Source: Planctomicrobium piriforme (GTDB taxonomy: Bacteria > Planctomycetota > Planctomycetia > Planctomycetales > Planctomycetaceae). From it: DNA of 64,000 nt. The translations under genes and the position numbers were made by a program. Location: the NCBI RefSeq assembly GCF_900113665.1, contig NZ_FOQD01000002.1, positions 1-64,000 on the forward strand. The letters run 5' to 3'. Each line of letters opens with the position of its first letter. The first letter of the stretch is position 1. Below, piece after piece: positions 48,730-57,430 of this stretch. The notes under the pieces were generated by a model. It was given only the letters and a program-made list of their open reading frames with translations, was not told where the DNA came from and did not search any database.

Positions 48730-50058
48730 TCAGAACGCCTGTACTGCTGGCGGGGTGTTGCTGATCATGGGGTAGTTCGTCATTGGCGTCACTTGAGTGA
48801 CGGGCACGGGCTGGCCGAGTTCCACCGGCTGGCGGGCCGGCGTCGGCTGGGGGCCGCCTGGGGCGTTGGTCGGGTAGGGAGTCGGCACCGCGTACTGCAT
48901 CTGTCCTGACTGCATCATCTGCGGTGACACCATCTGGCCCTGCATCATCTGACCGGGCATGGGCTGGCCTGGCATCATTTGGCCGGGCATCTGCTGCATG
49001 GGCATCTGCTGAACGTTCATCTGGCCCTGCATGGCTTGCATCGGCATTCCCTGCATCGGCATGCCTTCAGACGGCATCATCTGCATGCCCTGTGGCTGGC
49101 CGGACTGCATCATGGCCATGTGCGGCTGACCGCCGTCGGACGGCATCCAGCCCTGCTGCGGCATGGAGGCCATCGGCATCGATTCGGTCGGCATCGGGCC
49201 GGAAGGCATGGTGGTCATGCCGTTCATGTCGGCAGGCATCGCGCCCATCATTTGCATTCCGCCCATCTGGGGATGGTTGTAGCTTGCCTGAATCGCTCCG
49301 CCCGGCATGGTCGGATCGATCTGCGGCATGTAGCTCGCCATGTGGACGGCGGGTGATGGACGCCCGCTGCTCACCGTGCTCAATTGGTTTGCCACCTGCG
49401 GCTGATGAGGATTCATGTCGAGCGAACGCTGGTAAGAGACCGTGGCGAGGTCTGGGCGACCGGCCTGCTGCTGCAGTTTTCCCATTTCGCTCATCGCCTG
49501 CGAATATCGCGGACGCATCTGCATGGCGGTGCTCAGCTGCTGTTCGGCGGCGGCATAGTTGCCATTCACGCGTTCAATTTTGGCCATCTCGACGTGCGAT
49601 GCAGCGGAGTACGGCTGGGTGTCAGCCCACGCCTGAAGCATCTGCTTGGCTTCGTCCGGCCGGCCCTGTTCATTCAACATGCTGGCGAGCGAGTTGTATG
49701 ACGGCTGATGTGCGGGATCGAGCGTGATTGCGTGCTGATACAGTTTCTCGGCATTCTCCACTTCGCCCTGCTTCTCCATCGCTTTCGCCACGTTGTAGGC
49801 GTAGCTGGCGTTGTACGGATTATCCATCAGTGCCCGTTCGAACTCGTAACGGGCGGCGGTGTAGTTGCCGCGCTTGTAGTACGCCCGGCCCGACTGGTTC
49901 ATGGCCCAGCCGTTCATATGCTGGCAACCGCACAAGGTCGATGCCACCAGCACCCAGACGATGCCGCAGGCGGCCAGTCCCAAACGATAGGATCGCAAGG
50001 AAACGCGGGCAGTCGAACCAACGGAAAACGGTTGTGCAGGAATCAGCCTGGCAGGCAT
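48730..50058 (-). CDS. TPR lipoprotein with methionine-rich C-terminus
   Basis: A 442-aa protein. The N-terminal signal ends in a lipobox-like STLCGC (Cys near residue 45). Residues about 55-220 are tetratricopeptide repeats (GRAYYKRGNYTAARYEFERA; GEVENAEKLYQHAITLDPAH), a protein-interaction solenoid. From about residue 235 to 405 the sequence is dominated by Met, Gln, Pro and Gly in short repeats (GMPMQGMPMQ, QMPGQMMPGQ), ending Pro-rich. Met-rich segments of this kind can coordinate Cu(I) or Ag(I) in other proteins; that role is inference here. Single gene, divergent from ruvB over 317 nt. Confidence 0.82.
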   Translation of the reverse strand: MPARLIPAQPFSVGSTARVSLRSYRLGLAACGIVWVLVASTLCGCQHMNGWAMNQSGRAYYKRGNYTAARYEFERALMDNPYNASYAYNVAKAMEKQGEVENAEKLYQHAITLDPAHQPSYNSLASMLNEQGRPDEAKQMLQAWADTQPYSAASHVEMAKIERVNGNYAAAEQQLSTAMQMRPRYSQAMSEMGKLQQQAGRPDLATVSYQRSLDMNPHQPQVANQLSTVSSGRPSPAVHMASYMPQIDPTMPGGAIQASYNHPQMGGMQMMGAMPADMNGMTTMPSGPMPTESMPMASMPQQGWMPSDGGQPHMAMMQSGQPQGMQMMPSEGMPMQGMPMQAMQGQMNVQQMPMQQMPGQMMPGQPMPGQMMQGQMVSPQMMQSGQMQYAVPTPYPTNAPGGPQPTPARQPVELGQPVPVTQVTPMTNYPMISNTPPAVQAF

Positions 50059-50375
50059 GACGGTATCCCTTTGGTGGGAAAATCGAATTCAAAGCGGAAG
50101 TGAATCTGGCAGGTTCAGGTGAGTCCGCGGTTCCGACGAGGCCGGAGGCGAGACTCAGTTGAGGGGAGGCCGAAAACTATCGGCACTGAAAAATGCCGAC
50201 AAGTCGAATTCAAGTTTTTGCCCGATCTCGCCGACCCGGCCGACCTGAGCCGGCAAAAGTTGCAGATTCTGCCGAATTTCTAAGGGCCAACCGCTCGCTC
50301 AACCAGCAGTAAAGATGGACGGACGAACAGCATTTCGTTACCGTGGCAGAATCAGGATTCTCACGGAGGCAGTCG
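50059..50375. other. Divergent intergenic region (no gene)
   Basis: The 317-nt gap between the TPR lipoprotein gene and ruvB. It should hold both promoters. I see no clear -35/-10 pair, no repeat of the R1-R5 families and no convincing small reading frame. The ruvB ribosome binding site GGAGG is at 50365-50369. Confidence 0.6.
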
Positions 50376-51470
50376 ATGGCGCGTGAACGGGTTTTTCGGG
50401 ACGATGATGACCACGCAGACGAAAATGAGGACATTCGCCAGGCTGGCAATTCCCCCCTATACAACTACAACCCCGACGATCGCGAACTCGACGAAGAACT
50501 CCGTCCCCAGCGTCTGGAAGATGTCATTGGGCAGCGCCAGGTCGTGGACCGCCTGAAGATCGTGCTCGAAGCGACCAAGAAACGCAAAGACGTGCTGGGG
50601 CATTTGCTGTTGGACGGTCCGCCGGGAATCGGGAAAACGACCCTGGCGACCGTGATCCCCCGCGAGATGGGGGTCGACCTGCAGATGGCGGCTGGCCCCG
50701 TCCTCGACGCCCCCAAAGACCTGCTTCCCTATCTGACCAACGCCACCGAAGGCTCGGTGTTGTTCATCGATGAGATTCACCGCCTGCGGCCCGCCGTCGA
50801 AGAGTTTCTGTACCCGGCCATGGAAGACTTTCGGGTCGACATCGCTCTTGGGGAAGGGTTGAACGCCCGCACGATCAACATGCCGCTCAAGCGGTTCACG
50901 GTCATCGGGGCGACGACCCGGGCCGGCATGTTGACGGCCCCCATGCGGGACCGGTTCGTGTACCGGGAACATCTCGATTTCTACGAAGCCGAGGATCTGG
51001 TTGAGATCGTCAGCCGCAACGCTCGCAAGTTGCGAACGACGATTACTCCCGAAGCGGCATCCGAGGTCGCCCGTCGCAGCCAGGGAACTCCCCGCAAGGC
51101 GAACAACATTCTCCGCCGCACCCGGGATTTCGCGACGCTGCGACACCCGCAAGGGGAAATCACGACAGAGATTGCTGCTCATGCGTTAAAGATTCTGGAG
51201 ATCGACGGATTGGGCCTGGAAAAGCAGGACCGCCGCTATCTGCAGACGGTGATCGACATTTTCAGCGGCGGCCCCGCCGGCCTGAACGCCATTGCCCACA
51301 GCATGTCCATTCCGCCGGATACCCTGGAAGACGACATCGAGCCATTCCTGCTGAGGGCAGGTCTGGTTCAGCGCACGCCGCGCGGTCGGGTCATCACCCG
51401 AAACGGGTATCTGCACCTGGGCCTGAAACCCGGTCCCGAACTGCCGCCCGGATTCCGCGGGCTGTCGTGA
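50376..51470 (+). CDS. ruvB: Holliday junction branch migration helicase RuvB
   Basis: A 364-aa RuvB, the AAA+ motor that drives branch migration of Holliday junctions with RuvA. Walker A GPPGIGKTTLATVI, Walker B VLFIDEIHRLRPAVEEFLY, sensor 1 IGATTRAGMLTAPMRDRF and the C-terminal winged helix (RRYLQTVIDIFSGGPAGLNA, QRTPRGRV) are intact. The N-terminus has an acidic extension (DDDDHADENED) before DRELDEELRPQRLEDVIGQ. The start is fixed by GGAGG at 50365-50369, 6 nt before the ATG. ruvA and ruvC are not in the window. Cytoplasmic. Confidence 0.97.
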   Translation: MARERVFRDDDDHADENEDIRQAGNSPLYNYNPDDRELDEELRPQRLEDVIGQRQVVDRLKIVLEATKKRKDVLGHLLLDGPPGIGKTTLATVIPREMGVDLQMAAGPVLDAPKDLLPYLTNATEGSVLFIDEIHRLRPAVEEFLYPAMEDFRVDIALGEGLNARTINMPLKRFTVIGATTRAGMLTAPMRDRFVYREHLDFYEAEDLVEIVSRNARKLRTTITPEAASEVARRSQGTPRKANNILRRTRDFATLRHPQGEITTEIAAHALKILEIDGLGLEKQDRRYLQTVIDIFSGGPAGLNAIAHSMSIPPDTLEDDIEPFLLRAGLVQRTPRGRVITRNGYLHLGLKPGPELPPGFRGLS

Positions 51471-51533
51471 TTCGTCAGAAAACAGATTCGCGAGATTGCC
51501 AGCGAGCGGGGAGTGTTCGAAGATACGAACTCG

Positions 51534-51559
51534 GAGCCCGGAGTCGAGTGTCCAGAGCC
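51534..51559. repeat. R2 repeat (inverse)
   Basis: GAGCCCGGAGTCGAGTGTCC then AGAGCC, just upstream of the ATG at 51576. It is the inverse orientation of the copy at 47313. Confidence 0.7.
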
Positions 51560-51575
51560 AGAACCGACCGAATCC

Positions 51576-52442
51576 ATGTATGAGCTGCTGAAAAATCTCG
51601 ATCGGCGCTGGATCTTTCTGATGATGGGGCTGGCGGTCGGCGTGCCGATTCTGTTCGATCTGCAGTTTCCTGAAACGGCAACGCAGATGACCAAGAACGT
51701 CTACGACGCGATCGAGGAACTGCCGCGCGGTTCCCGAGTCCTGATGGCCTGGGACTACGACCCGTCGACCGAAGGGGAACTGGGCCCGATGGCCACCGAG
51801 TTCACCAGACACTGCTGTGAACGAGGCCACAAGCTCTACTACCTGACGCTCGTTCCGGTTGGTCCGCAGATGATCGAGAAGTCGATAGATACCGTGATTC
51901 GCACCAACTTCCCCGCCTACACCTATGGCGAGGACTATGTGAACCTCGGCTACAAGTCCGGGTACGAAGGGGTCATCAAGGTGATTGTGACCAACCTGCG
52001 GGGGCTCTATACCACCGACGCCCGGGGCACGAACATCGACCAGATTCCCATGTGCAAGGATGTCGCCAATATCCAGGATATGGATCTGGTCGTGAACGTG
52101 AGCGGCGCTTACCCGGGGACGAAAGAGTGGGTGCAGTATGCCGTCACGCCTTTCCCGGACAAGATCCGGATGGTCGCTGGAGTGACCGGCGTTCAGGCGC
52201 CGCTGTTTTATCCGTATGTCCCGAAACAATTGATTGGCATGCTCTCGGCCATCAAGGGAGCCGCCGAATATGAAACGCTCGTCAACAAGGCCTACGACGG
52301 CGGCGTGATGGATAAGAAATTCATGGAAGCCAACCGTCGGATGGGGCCGCAACTGGTCGCCCACCTGTTGATGATCGGCCTGATTATCACCGGCAACTGG
52401 GTCTACTTCATGCAGCGCCGGCTGGAAAAACAAGCCGCCTGA
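51576..52442 (+). CDS. Membrane-anchored hypothetical protein (288 aa)
   Basis: A 288-aa protein with an N-terminal membrane helix (WIFLMMGLAVGVPILFDL) and a C-terminal one (LVAHLLMIGLIITGNWVYFM) around a soluble alpha/beta domain (GSRVLMAWDYDPSTEGELGP; TEFTRHCCERGHKLYYLTLV; MDLVVNVSGAYPGTKEWVQY). I recall similar planctomycete proteins of unknown function but cannot name a family. A longer in-frame reading to 51513 would translate the R2 repeat and was rejected. It lies 26 nt upstream of the UbiA-type gene, so the two may be cotranscribed. No catalytic motif identified. Confidence 0.72.
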   Translation: MYELLKNLDRRWIFLMMGLAVGVPILFDLQFPETATQMTKNVYDAIEELPRGSRVLMAWDYDPSTEGELGPMATEFTRHCCERGHKLYYLTLVPVGPQMIEKSIDTVIRTNFPAYTYGEDYVNLGYKSGYEGVIKVIVTNLRGLYTTDARGTNIDQIPMCKDVANIQDMDLVVNVSGAYPGTKEWVQYAVTPFPDKIRMVAGVTGVQAPLFYPYVPKQLIGMLSAIKGAAEYETLVNKAYDGGVMDKKFMEANRRMGPQLVAHLLMIGLIITGNWVYFMQRRLEKQAA

Positions 52443-52468
52443 ATCGCCCTCTTTGTCACTTCATTCTC

Positions 52469-53383
52469 ATGACCGCCGACACTCTTCCGCAATCTGCTCC
52501 CCCTGTTACCGTCTGGAAGCGAGTGACCGATCTGCTCGGTCTCATCCGGTTCAGCCATACGGTGTTTGCGCTGCCGTTTGCATTGCTATCGGCCCTGCTG
52601 GCCTGGCAGACAGCGCCCTTTCATCCGCAGCAACTGGCGGGCATCGTGCTGTGCATGGTCTTCGCCCGGTCGGCGGCGATGGCGTTCAATCGCCTGGTCG
52701 ATCGGGACTTCGACGCTCAGAACCCGCGCACCGCGAAGCGGCATCTGCCGGCCGGACAACTCTCTGTCGGGCTGGTGACAACCTTCACGATCCTCTGCAG
52801 CGCAGGCTTCATCGCTTCAACGCTCTGTTTTCTGCCGAATCCCTGGCCGCTGCGGCTGTCGGTGCCCGTGCTGTTGTTTCTGCTGAGTTACTCGTACGCC
52901 AAGCGTTTCACCGCACTCTGCCACTACTGGCTGAGTGCTGCGCTCATGCTTTCTCCCCTCGCGGCGTGGATCGCGATTACCGGCGGCATTGCCTGGCCCC
53001 CAGTCTGGCTGGCGGCGGTCATTTTCTTCTGGGTCGGAGGCTTCGACATCCTGTATGCCACGCAGGACGCCGAGTTTGATCGCACTCAGAAACTGCATTC
53101 GCTCCCCTCGCGACTCGGCGTGCAACCGGCGCTGCGGCTGGCCCTCGCAAGCCATCTGATCACGATTGCCTGCCTGTTTGCGTTCTGGAAGTCGGCCGGG
53201 CTGGGACCGTTGTTTCTGGCCGGAGCAGTGGGAGTGAGTCTGCTCTTGATCTACGAACACTGGCTGGTGCGACCGAATGACTTGAGCCGCGTCAATGTCG
53301 CGTTTTTCAACATCAATGCCGTGATCAGCCTGGGATTGCTCGCGATTGCCGCTCTTGATTTGTGGATTTTCCCGAAGGGATGA
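52469..53383 (+). CDS. UbiA-family polyprenyltransferase
   Basis: A 304-aa polytopic prenyltransferase of the UbiA superfamily with about eight membrane segments. Both aspartate-rich motifs are present: NRLVDRDFDAQNPRTAKR (first) and DILYATQDAEFDRTQKLHS (second), binding Mg2+-diphosphate of the polyprenyl donor. It is closest in appearance to 4-hydroxybenzoate polyprenyltransferase-like enzymes. In a menaquinone-using planctomycete it could be the futalosine-pathway prenyltransferase; this is inference. An ABC1/UbiB kinase in the window (3921-5669) is a functional relative. Length normal. Inner membrane. Confidence 0.92.
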   Translation: MTADTLPQSAPPVTVWKRVTDLLGLIRFSHTVFALPFALLSALLAWQTAPFHPQQLAGIVLCMVFARSAAMAFNRLVDRDFDAQNPRTAKRHLPAGQLSVGLVTTFTILCSAGFIASTLCFLPNPWPLRLSVPVLLFLLSYSYAKRFTALCHYWLSAALMLSPLAAWIAITGGIAWPPVWLAAVIFFWVGGFDILYATQDAEFDRTQKLHSLPSRLGVQPALRLALASHLITIACLFAFWKSAGLGPLFLAGAVGVSLLLIYEHWLVRPNDLSRVNVAFFNINAVISLGLLAIAALDLWIFPKG

Positions 53384-53385
53384 GC

Positions 53386-53420
53386 GAGTCCAGAGTCGAG
53401 TGTCCAGAGTCCAGAGCCAG
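53386..53420. repeat. R2 repeat (inverse)
   Basis: GAGTCCAGAGTCGAGTGTCC then AGAGTCCAGAGCCAG, directly after the UbiA-type gene stop (53383). Confidence 0.78.
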
Positions 53421-53473
53421 GCAATCAAGACCTGCGATTGGAATCGTCTTCGGCATGTGAATACACTTTTCAT

Positions 53474-54541
<1,068 letters not shown>

Positions 54542-54619
54542 TTGCGGCAATCCGGATGCGGCAGGCTGTCCAGCAGGACAGGGCGGCATATGATGAGTCG
54601 GAGTCATCAACTTCCTTCA

Positions 54620-54748
54620 AAACTTCGAAATCCGAAGCACGAAATCCGAAACAAATCTCAAAACCAATCACCAAATAATGAGCTCTTTGGAGCTTTTGGG
54701 TTTCGACCTTCTTTCGGATTTCGAATTTCGTGCTTCGAATTTAGAACT
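54620..54748. repeat. R4 inverted pair
   Basis: AACTTCGAAATCCGAAGCAC with GAAATCCGAAACAAATC (from 54631) and the inverse CGGATTTCGAATTTCGTGCT with TCGAATTTAG (from about 54716) enclose a unique centre. They end 10 nt before the rhomboid start. Confidence 0.78.
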
Positions 54749-54757
54749 TGAACCTGC

Positions 54758-55573
54758 ATGTTTCCGATCCGCGACAACATTCCTTCGCGAACAACGCCGT
54801 TCGTCAACTTTGCGGTGATCGCGCTCTGCAGTCTCGTTTTCTTCTTTCAGCTTCAAGAGCAACCCGGCGAGCCGTCGCTTGTCGAGCGCTACGGGTTGAT
54901 CCCTGTGCGGGTGCTGCATCCCGACTCCCCTGTCGAGATCACGGTCGAAGCGCAGGAGGTCCGGACCAGCGAAGGGACGCAAATGGTCCTGAAGAAGCGG
55001 CCCGCCGCACCGAGTGCAGTCTCCCCGCTGCTGACGTTTGTCACCTGCATCTTTCTGCATGGCAGTTGGATGCATATTGTCGGGAACATGTGGTTTCTGT
55101 TTATCTTCGGCGACAACATCGAAGACCGCTTCGGGCACTTCGGCTATGCCCTCTTCTATCTCTTATGCGGCGCGACGGCGAGCGGCGTCCACTACCTGCA
55201 TGACATGAATTCCACGTTGCCCACGATTGGGGCCAGCGGGGCGATTGCCGGAGTGATGGGCGCCTATCTTGTCTGGTATCCCCGTGCTCAGGTGCAGACG
55301 CTGATTCCGCTGGGGGCCATCGCGCAGATGATCGTCGTGCCGGCGCCGATATTCCTCGGCTTGTGGTTCCTGATGCAGCTCTTCTCGGGCATCGGTTTCG
55401 CCGGCGGCACGGAATCGACCGGGGTGGCCTGGTGGGCGCACATCGGAGGATTCGCGGCAGGAGCGATGATTGCCGCGGTGCTGGGGCAGACCCCAGCCGT
55501 GCGTCCAAGCAACCTTGAGCGACGCCCCGGTCCCAATCATTTTGGACTGTATTCGGTCCCTCGGCGGCAGTGA
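54758..55573 (+). CDS. Rhomboid-family intramembrane serine protease
   Basis: A 271-aa polytopic protein with rhomboid hallmarks. Catalytic serine in PTIGASGAIAGVMGAY, catalytic histidine in WWAHIGGFAAGAMIA, and the LHGSWMHIVGNMWFLFIFGD motif of the first helices. A segment of about 60 residues between helix 1 and 2 (VEITVEAQEVRTSEGTQMVL) is an extracytoplasmic insertion seen in bacterial rhomboids of this class. It cleaves transmembrane substrates; target unknown. It starts directly after an R4 inverted pair and converges on the DCC oxidoreductase gene (8 nt between stops). Confidence 0.93.
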   Translation: MFPIRDNIPSRTTPFVNFAVIALCSLVFFFQLQEQPGEPSLVERYGLIPVRVLHPDSPVEITVEAQEVRTSEGTQMVLKKRPAAPSAVSPLLTFVTCIFLHGSWMHIVGNMWFLFIFGDNIEDRFGHFGYALFYLLCGATASGVHYLHDMNSTLPTIGASGAIAGVMGAYLVWYPRAQVQTLIPLGAIAQMIVVPAPIFLGLWFLMQLFSGIGFAGGTESTGVAWWAHIGGFAAGAMIAAVLGQTPAVRPSNLERRPGPNHFGLYSVPRRQ

Positions 55574-55581
55574 TAACGCGT

Positions 55582-56028
55582 CTACTTCGACGGGTCGACC
55601 GAGCAACTCTCAGGCGTGCAGCGGCCAGTCAGCTTCAGGCGATTTTTTGCGAACATCGAGTAGCCGATGTTCAGCAGTTGCGAGAGACCTGGCAGTCTGG
55701 TCAGCGACGTCAGCCAGCGGTAACCGACGGCAGCATACAGGCGGCGAAAGACTTCAACCCCTTTGATGACCGTGCCGTCCGGCAGTCGACCGTGAATCTC
55801 GGCCATCACCTGATCGTGATTCAAGCCAAACTTTGTCGGATCAAAAGTTGAATCCACAATGTCAGTAAACTGGATCCGCCGCAGGCGGTCGAGCCGTTTC
55901 AACATCGCGATTTCACGCTGGCATAACGGACACCCGCCGTCGTAAAAAACTTCCACGTCCTTACCATACGGGAGGACTCGGCCGCTAAATGGCGTGGGTT
56001 CGGCGTTTAATTCAGTCTCGGCAATCAC
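55582..56028 (-). CDS. DCC-family thiol-disulfide oxidoreductase (DUF393)
   Basis: A 148-aa DUF393 protein. The diagnostic DxxCPxC motif is FYDGGCPLCQREIAML, followed by RLRRIQFTDIVDS and the family motif GLNHDQVMAEIHGRLPDGTV. Predicted thioredoxin-like fold; physiological partner unknown. The start is set at GTG 56028 (VIAETELNAEP) because AGGAG lies 7 nt upstream at 56036-56040. The longer ATG reading to 56106 has a non-conserved N-terminus. Cytoplasmic. Confidence 0.88.
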   Translation of the reverse strand: MIAETELNAEPTPFSGRVLPYGKDVEVFYDGGCPLCQREIAMLKRLDRLRRIQFTDIVDSTFDPTKFGLNHDQVMAEIHGRLPDGTVIKGVEVFRRLYAAVGYRWLTSLTRLPGLSQLLNIGYSMFAKNRLKLTGRCTPESCSVDPSK

Positions 56029-56035
56029 AGCGGCA

Positions 56036-56040
56036 CTCCT
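56036..56040 (-). promoter_or_regulatory. Ribosome binding site deciding the DCC protein start
   Basis: AGGAG on the minus strand, 7 nt before GTG 56026-56028. Confidence 0.65.
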
Positions 56041-56250
56041 GGCGGAATCACATCGGGACGATGTGTACTCGTATTCTCTTTGTAGACCGAGAAGGCCGCA
56101 GGTCAATCACCGGATAATGGACCGTTTTCGCCCATTTTCTTCCGGTTAGAGCAAGATGCAAAATGAATTGCCCGCGCTTGCCCCGCGGAATTCAGCAATT
56201 CAAATTATTGAGACCGCGTACGACGCGGGCACCCGGTAGAGCAAACTGCT

Positions 56251-57324
56251 CTAGCCTTCCTCATTCAGATCGATCACCACTTCCGGCACTTCGGCCAGTG
56301 CCTGTTGCAGGCGCTGATTTTCGTTCATCGGGGCCGATTTCGTTGCCGAATGCGGCGGATTCTTCGGCGCTGGCCAGAAATGCGGGCGAAAGTCCCGCAT
56401 CGGGCCAACATGCTCCAGGCGGCGTTCTTCGGGGTTGGAATACCGTCCGCGAGTCTGTTCCGTGGATGGGTCTCCAGCTTGCGTGGTCATCCTTCGACAG
56501 GCTGCCGACACGGTCATGGACGGGAAATGATCGTTCAATCTACTGCCAGGCGTGACGCTGAAGAGCCGTAGTCCGGCGAGGGCCATCGAGCGACGGGCGA
56601 GCCGCAGATACTGGCACACACGAAAGTAATGAAAGTCCGTCTGAATCGCCGCCGCGAAACTTTTGGTCTCGTCGAAATGATATTGCGGCTCCGTCGCTCG
56701 CGCTTCGATCTCCGCTCTTGAGCTCCCCGCCTGTTCACAGCGCCGGGCAAATTCTCCCAGCAACATTCTCGGCTGGAACCTGACGCCCCGTTCCGCAGCC
56801 GCACGGCGGAGTGACCTGGAGGGGGCAACGTGCATTTCACAACCCGCCAAATACAAGTCACGAAAGCCGAGCCGATACGCGATGTCGATCGCCTGAATCA
56901 GCGAGTCCTGCCAGTCGGTGATCGGCGAAGGGCCTGTGCCGGGGAAGTCCTGAAACCCGCGCTGCTTCTCGCGGTCGATCAGGTACAGCGCCGGGCACTC
57001 GCACACCTTGAACGTCGTTTCCGGAACGAGGTCCATCGCTCGGCCCTCATGGACGAACTTTGTAATCGAAGGGTCCAGATAGATCGACTGCTGAAACCTC
57101 ACTGTGGGGTCATAACTGGTCCAGAAATGCGGACGCAGCAAACCGGCGCCCGCCAGGTTCATCGCAAAACGCGGAGCAGGCGAGTTCAGAATTTCATCAA
57201 TCGCCAGCTTCGACAGCGATGGCCCCCCTCCAATGATCCAGCAGGGAGTGGCAAACGGACCGGCGAACTGATTCTCGAGCGGAACCGAAACCCGCGCCCC
57301 ATCGGTATGACGACGAAAAAACAA
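56251..57324 (-). CDS. Hypothetical protein resembling DUF115/MptE-like, end of tail-gene cluster
   Basis: A 357-aa protein with a Rossmann-like opening (CWIIGGGPSLSKLAIDEILN) and a second strand motif GFRDLYLAGCEMHVAPSRSL. These resemble the DUF115 (6-hydroxymethylpterin diphosphokinase MptE-like) group sometimes found near phage or surface-structure genes; confidence in the family is moderate. The start is TTG 57324 with GGGGAG 5 nt before it. The C-terminal 80 residues are low-complexity and polar, ending EVVIDLNEEG. It is the last (3'-most) gene of the minus-strand head-tail cluster, separated from the next upstream gene by an R5-type palindrome. Function unknown. Confidence 0.65.
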   Translation of the reverse strand: MFFRRHTDGARVSVPLENQFAGPFATPCWIIGGGPSLSKLAIDEILNSPAPRFAMNLAGAGLLRPHFWTSYDPTVRFQQSIYLDPSITKFVHEGRAMDLVPETTFKVCECPALYLIDREKQRGFQDFPGTGPSPITDWQDSLIQAIDIAYRLGFRDLYLAGCEMHVAPSRSLRRAAAERGVRFQPRMLLGEFARRCEQAGSSRAEIEARATEPQYHFDETKSFAAAIQTDFHYFRVCQYLRLARRSMALAGLRLFSVTPGSRLNDHFPSMTVSAACRRMTTQAGDPSTEQTRGRYSNPEERRLEHVGPMRDFRPHFWPAPKNPPHSATKSAPMNENQRLQQALAEVPEVVIDLNEEG

Positions 57325-57338
57325 TTCGGCTCCCCATT

Positions 57339-57402
57339 CTCTTCATTCGTGTGTTTCGTGTCATTCGTGGTTAACCACGAATCGAGCGAATCACACGAAT
57401 GA
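57339..57402. repeat. R5-type palindrome
   Basis: ATTCGTGTGTTTCGTGTCAT with TCGTGGTT abuts its inverse AACCACGAATCGAGCGAATC with ACACGAAT, giving a long imperfect palindrome centred on GTGGTTAACCAC. Same family as 5711-5812. Confidence 0.8.
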
Positions 57403-57430
57403 TTCTGCTCTAAGCTGCGACGCAAAGACC

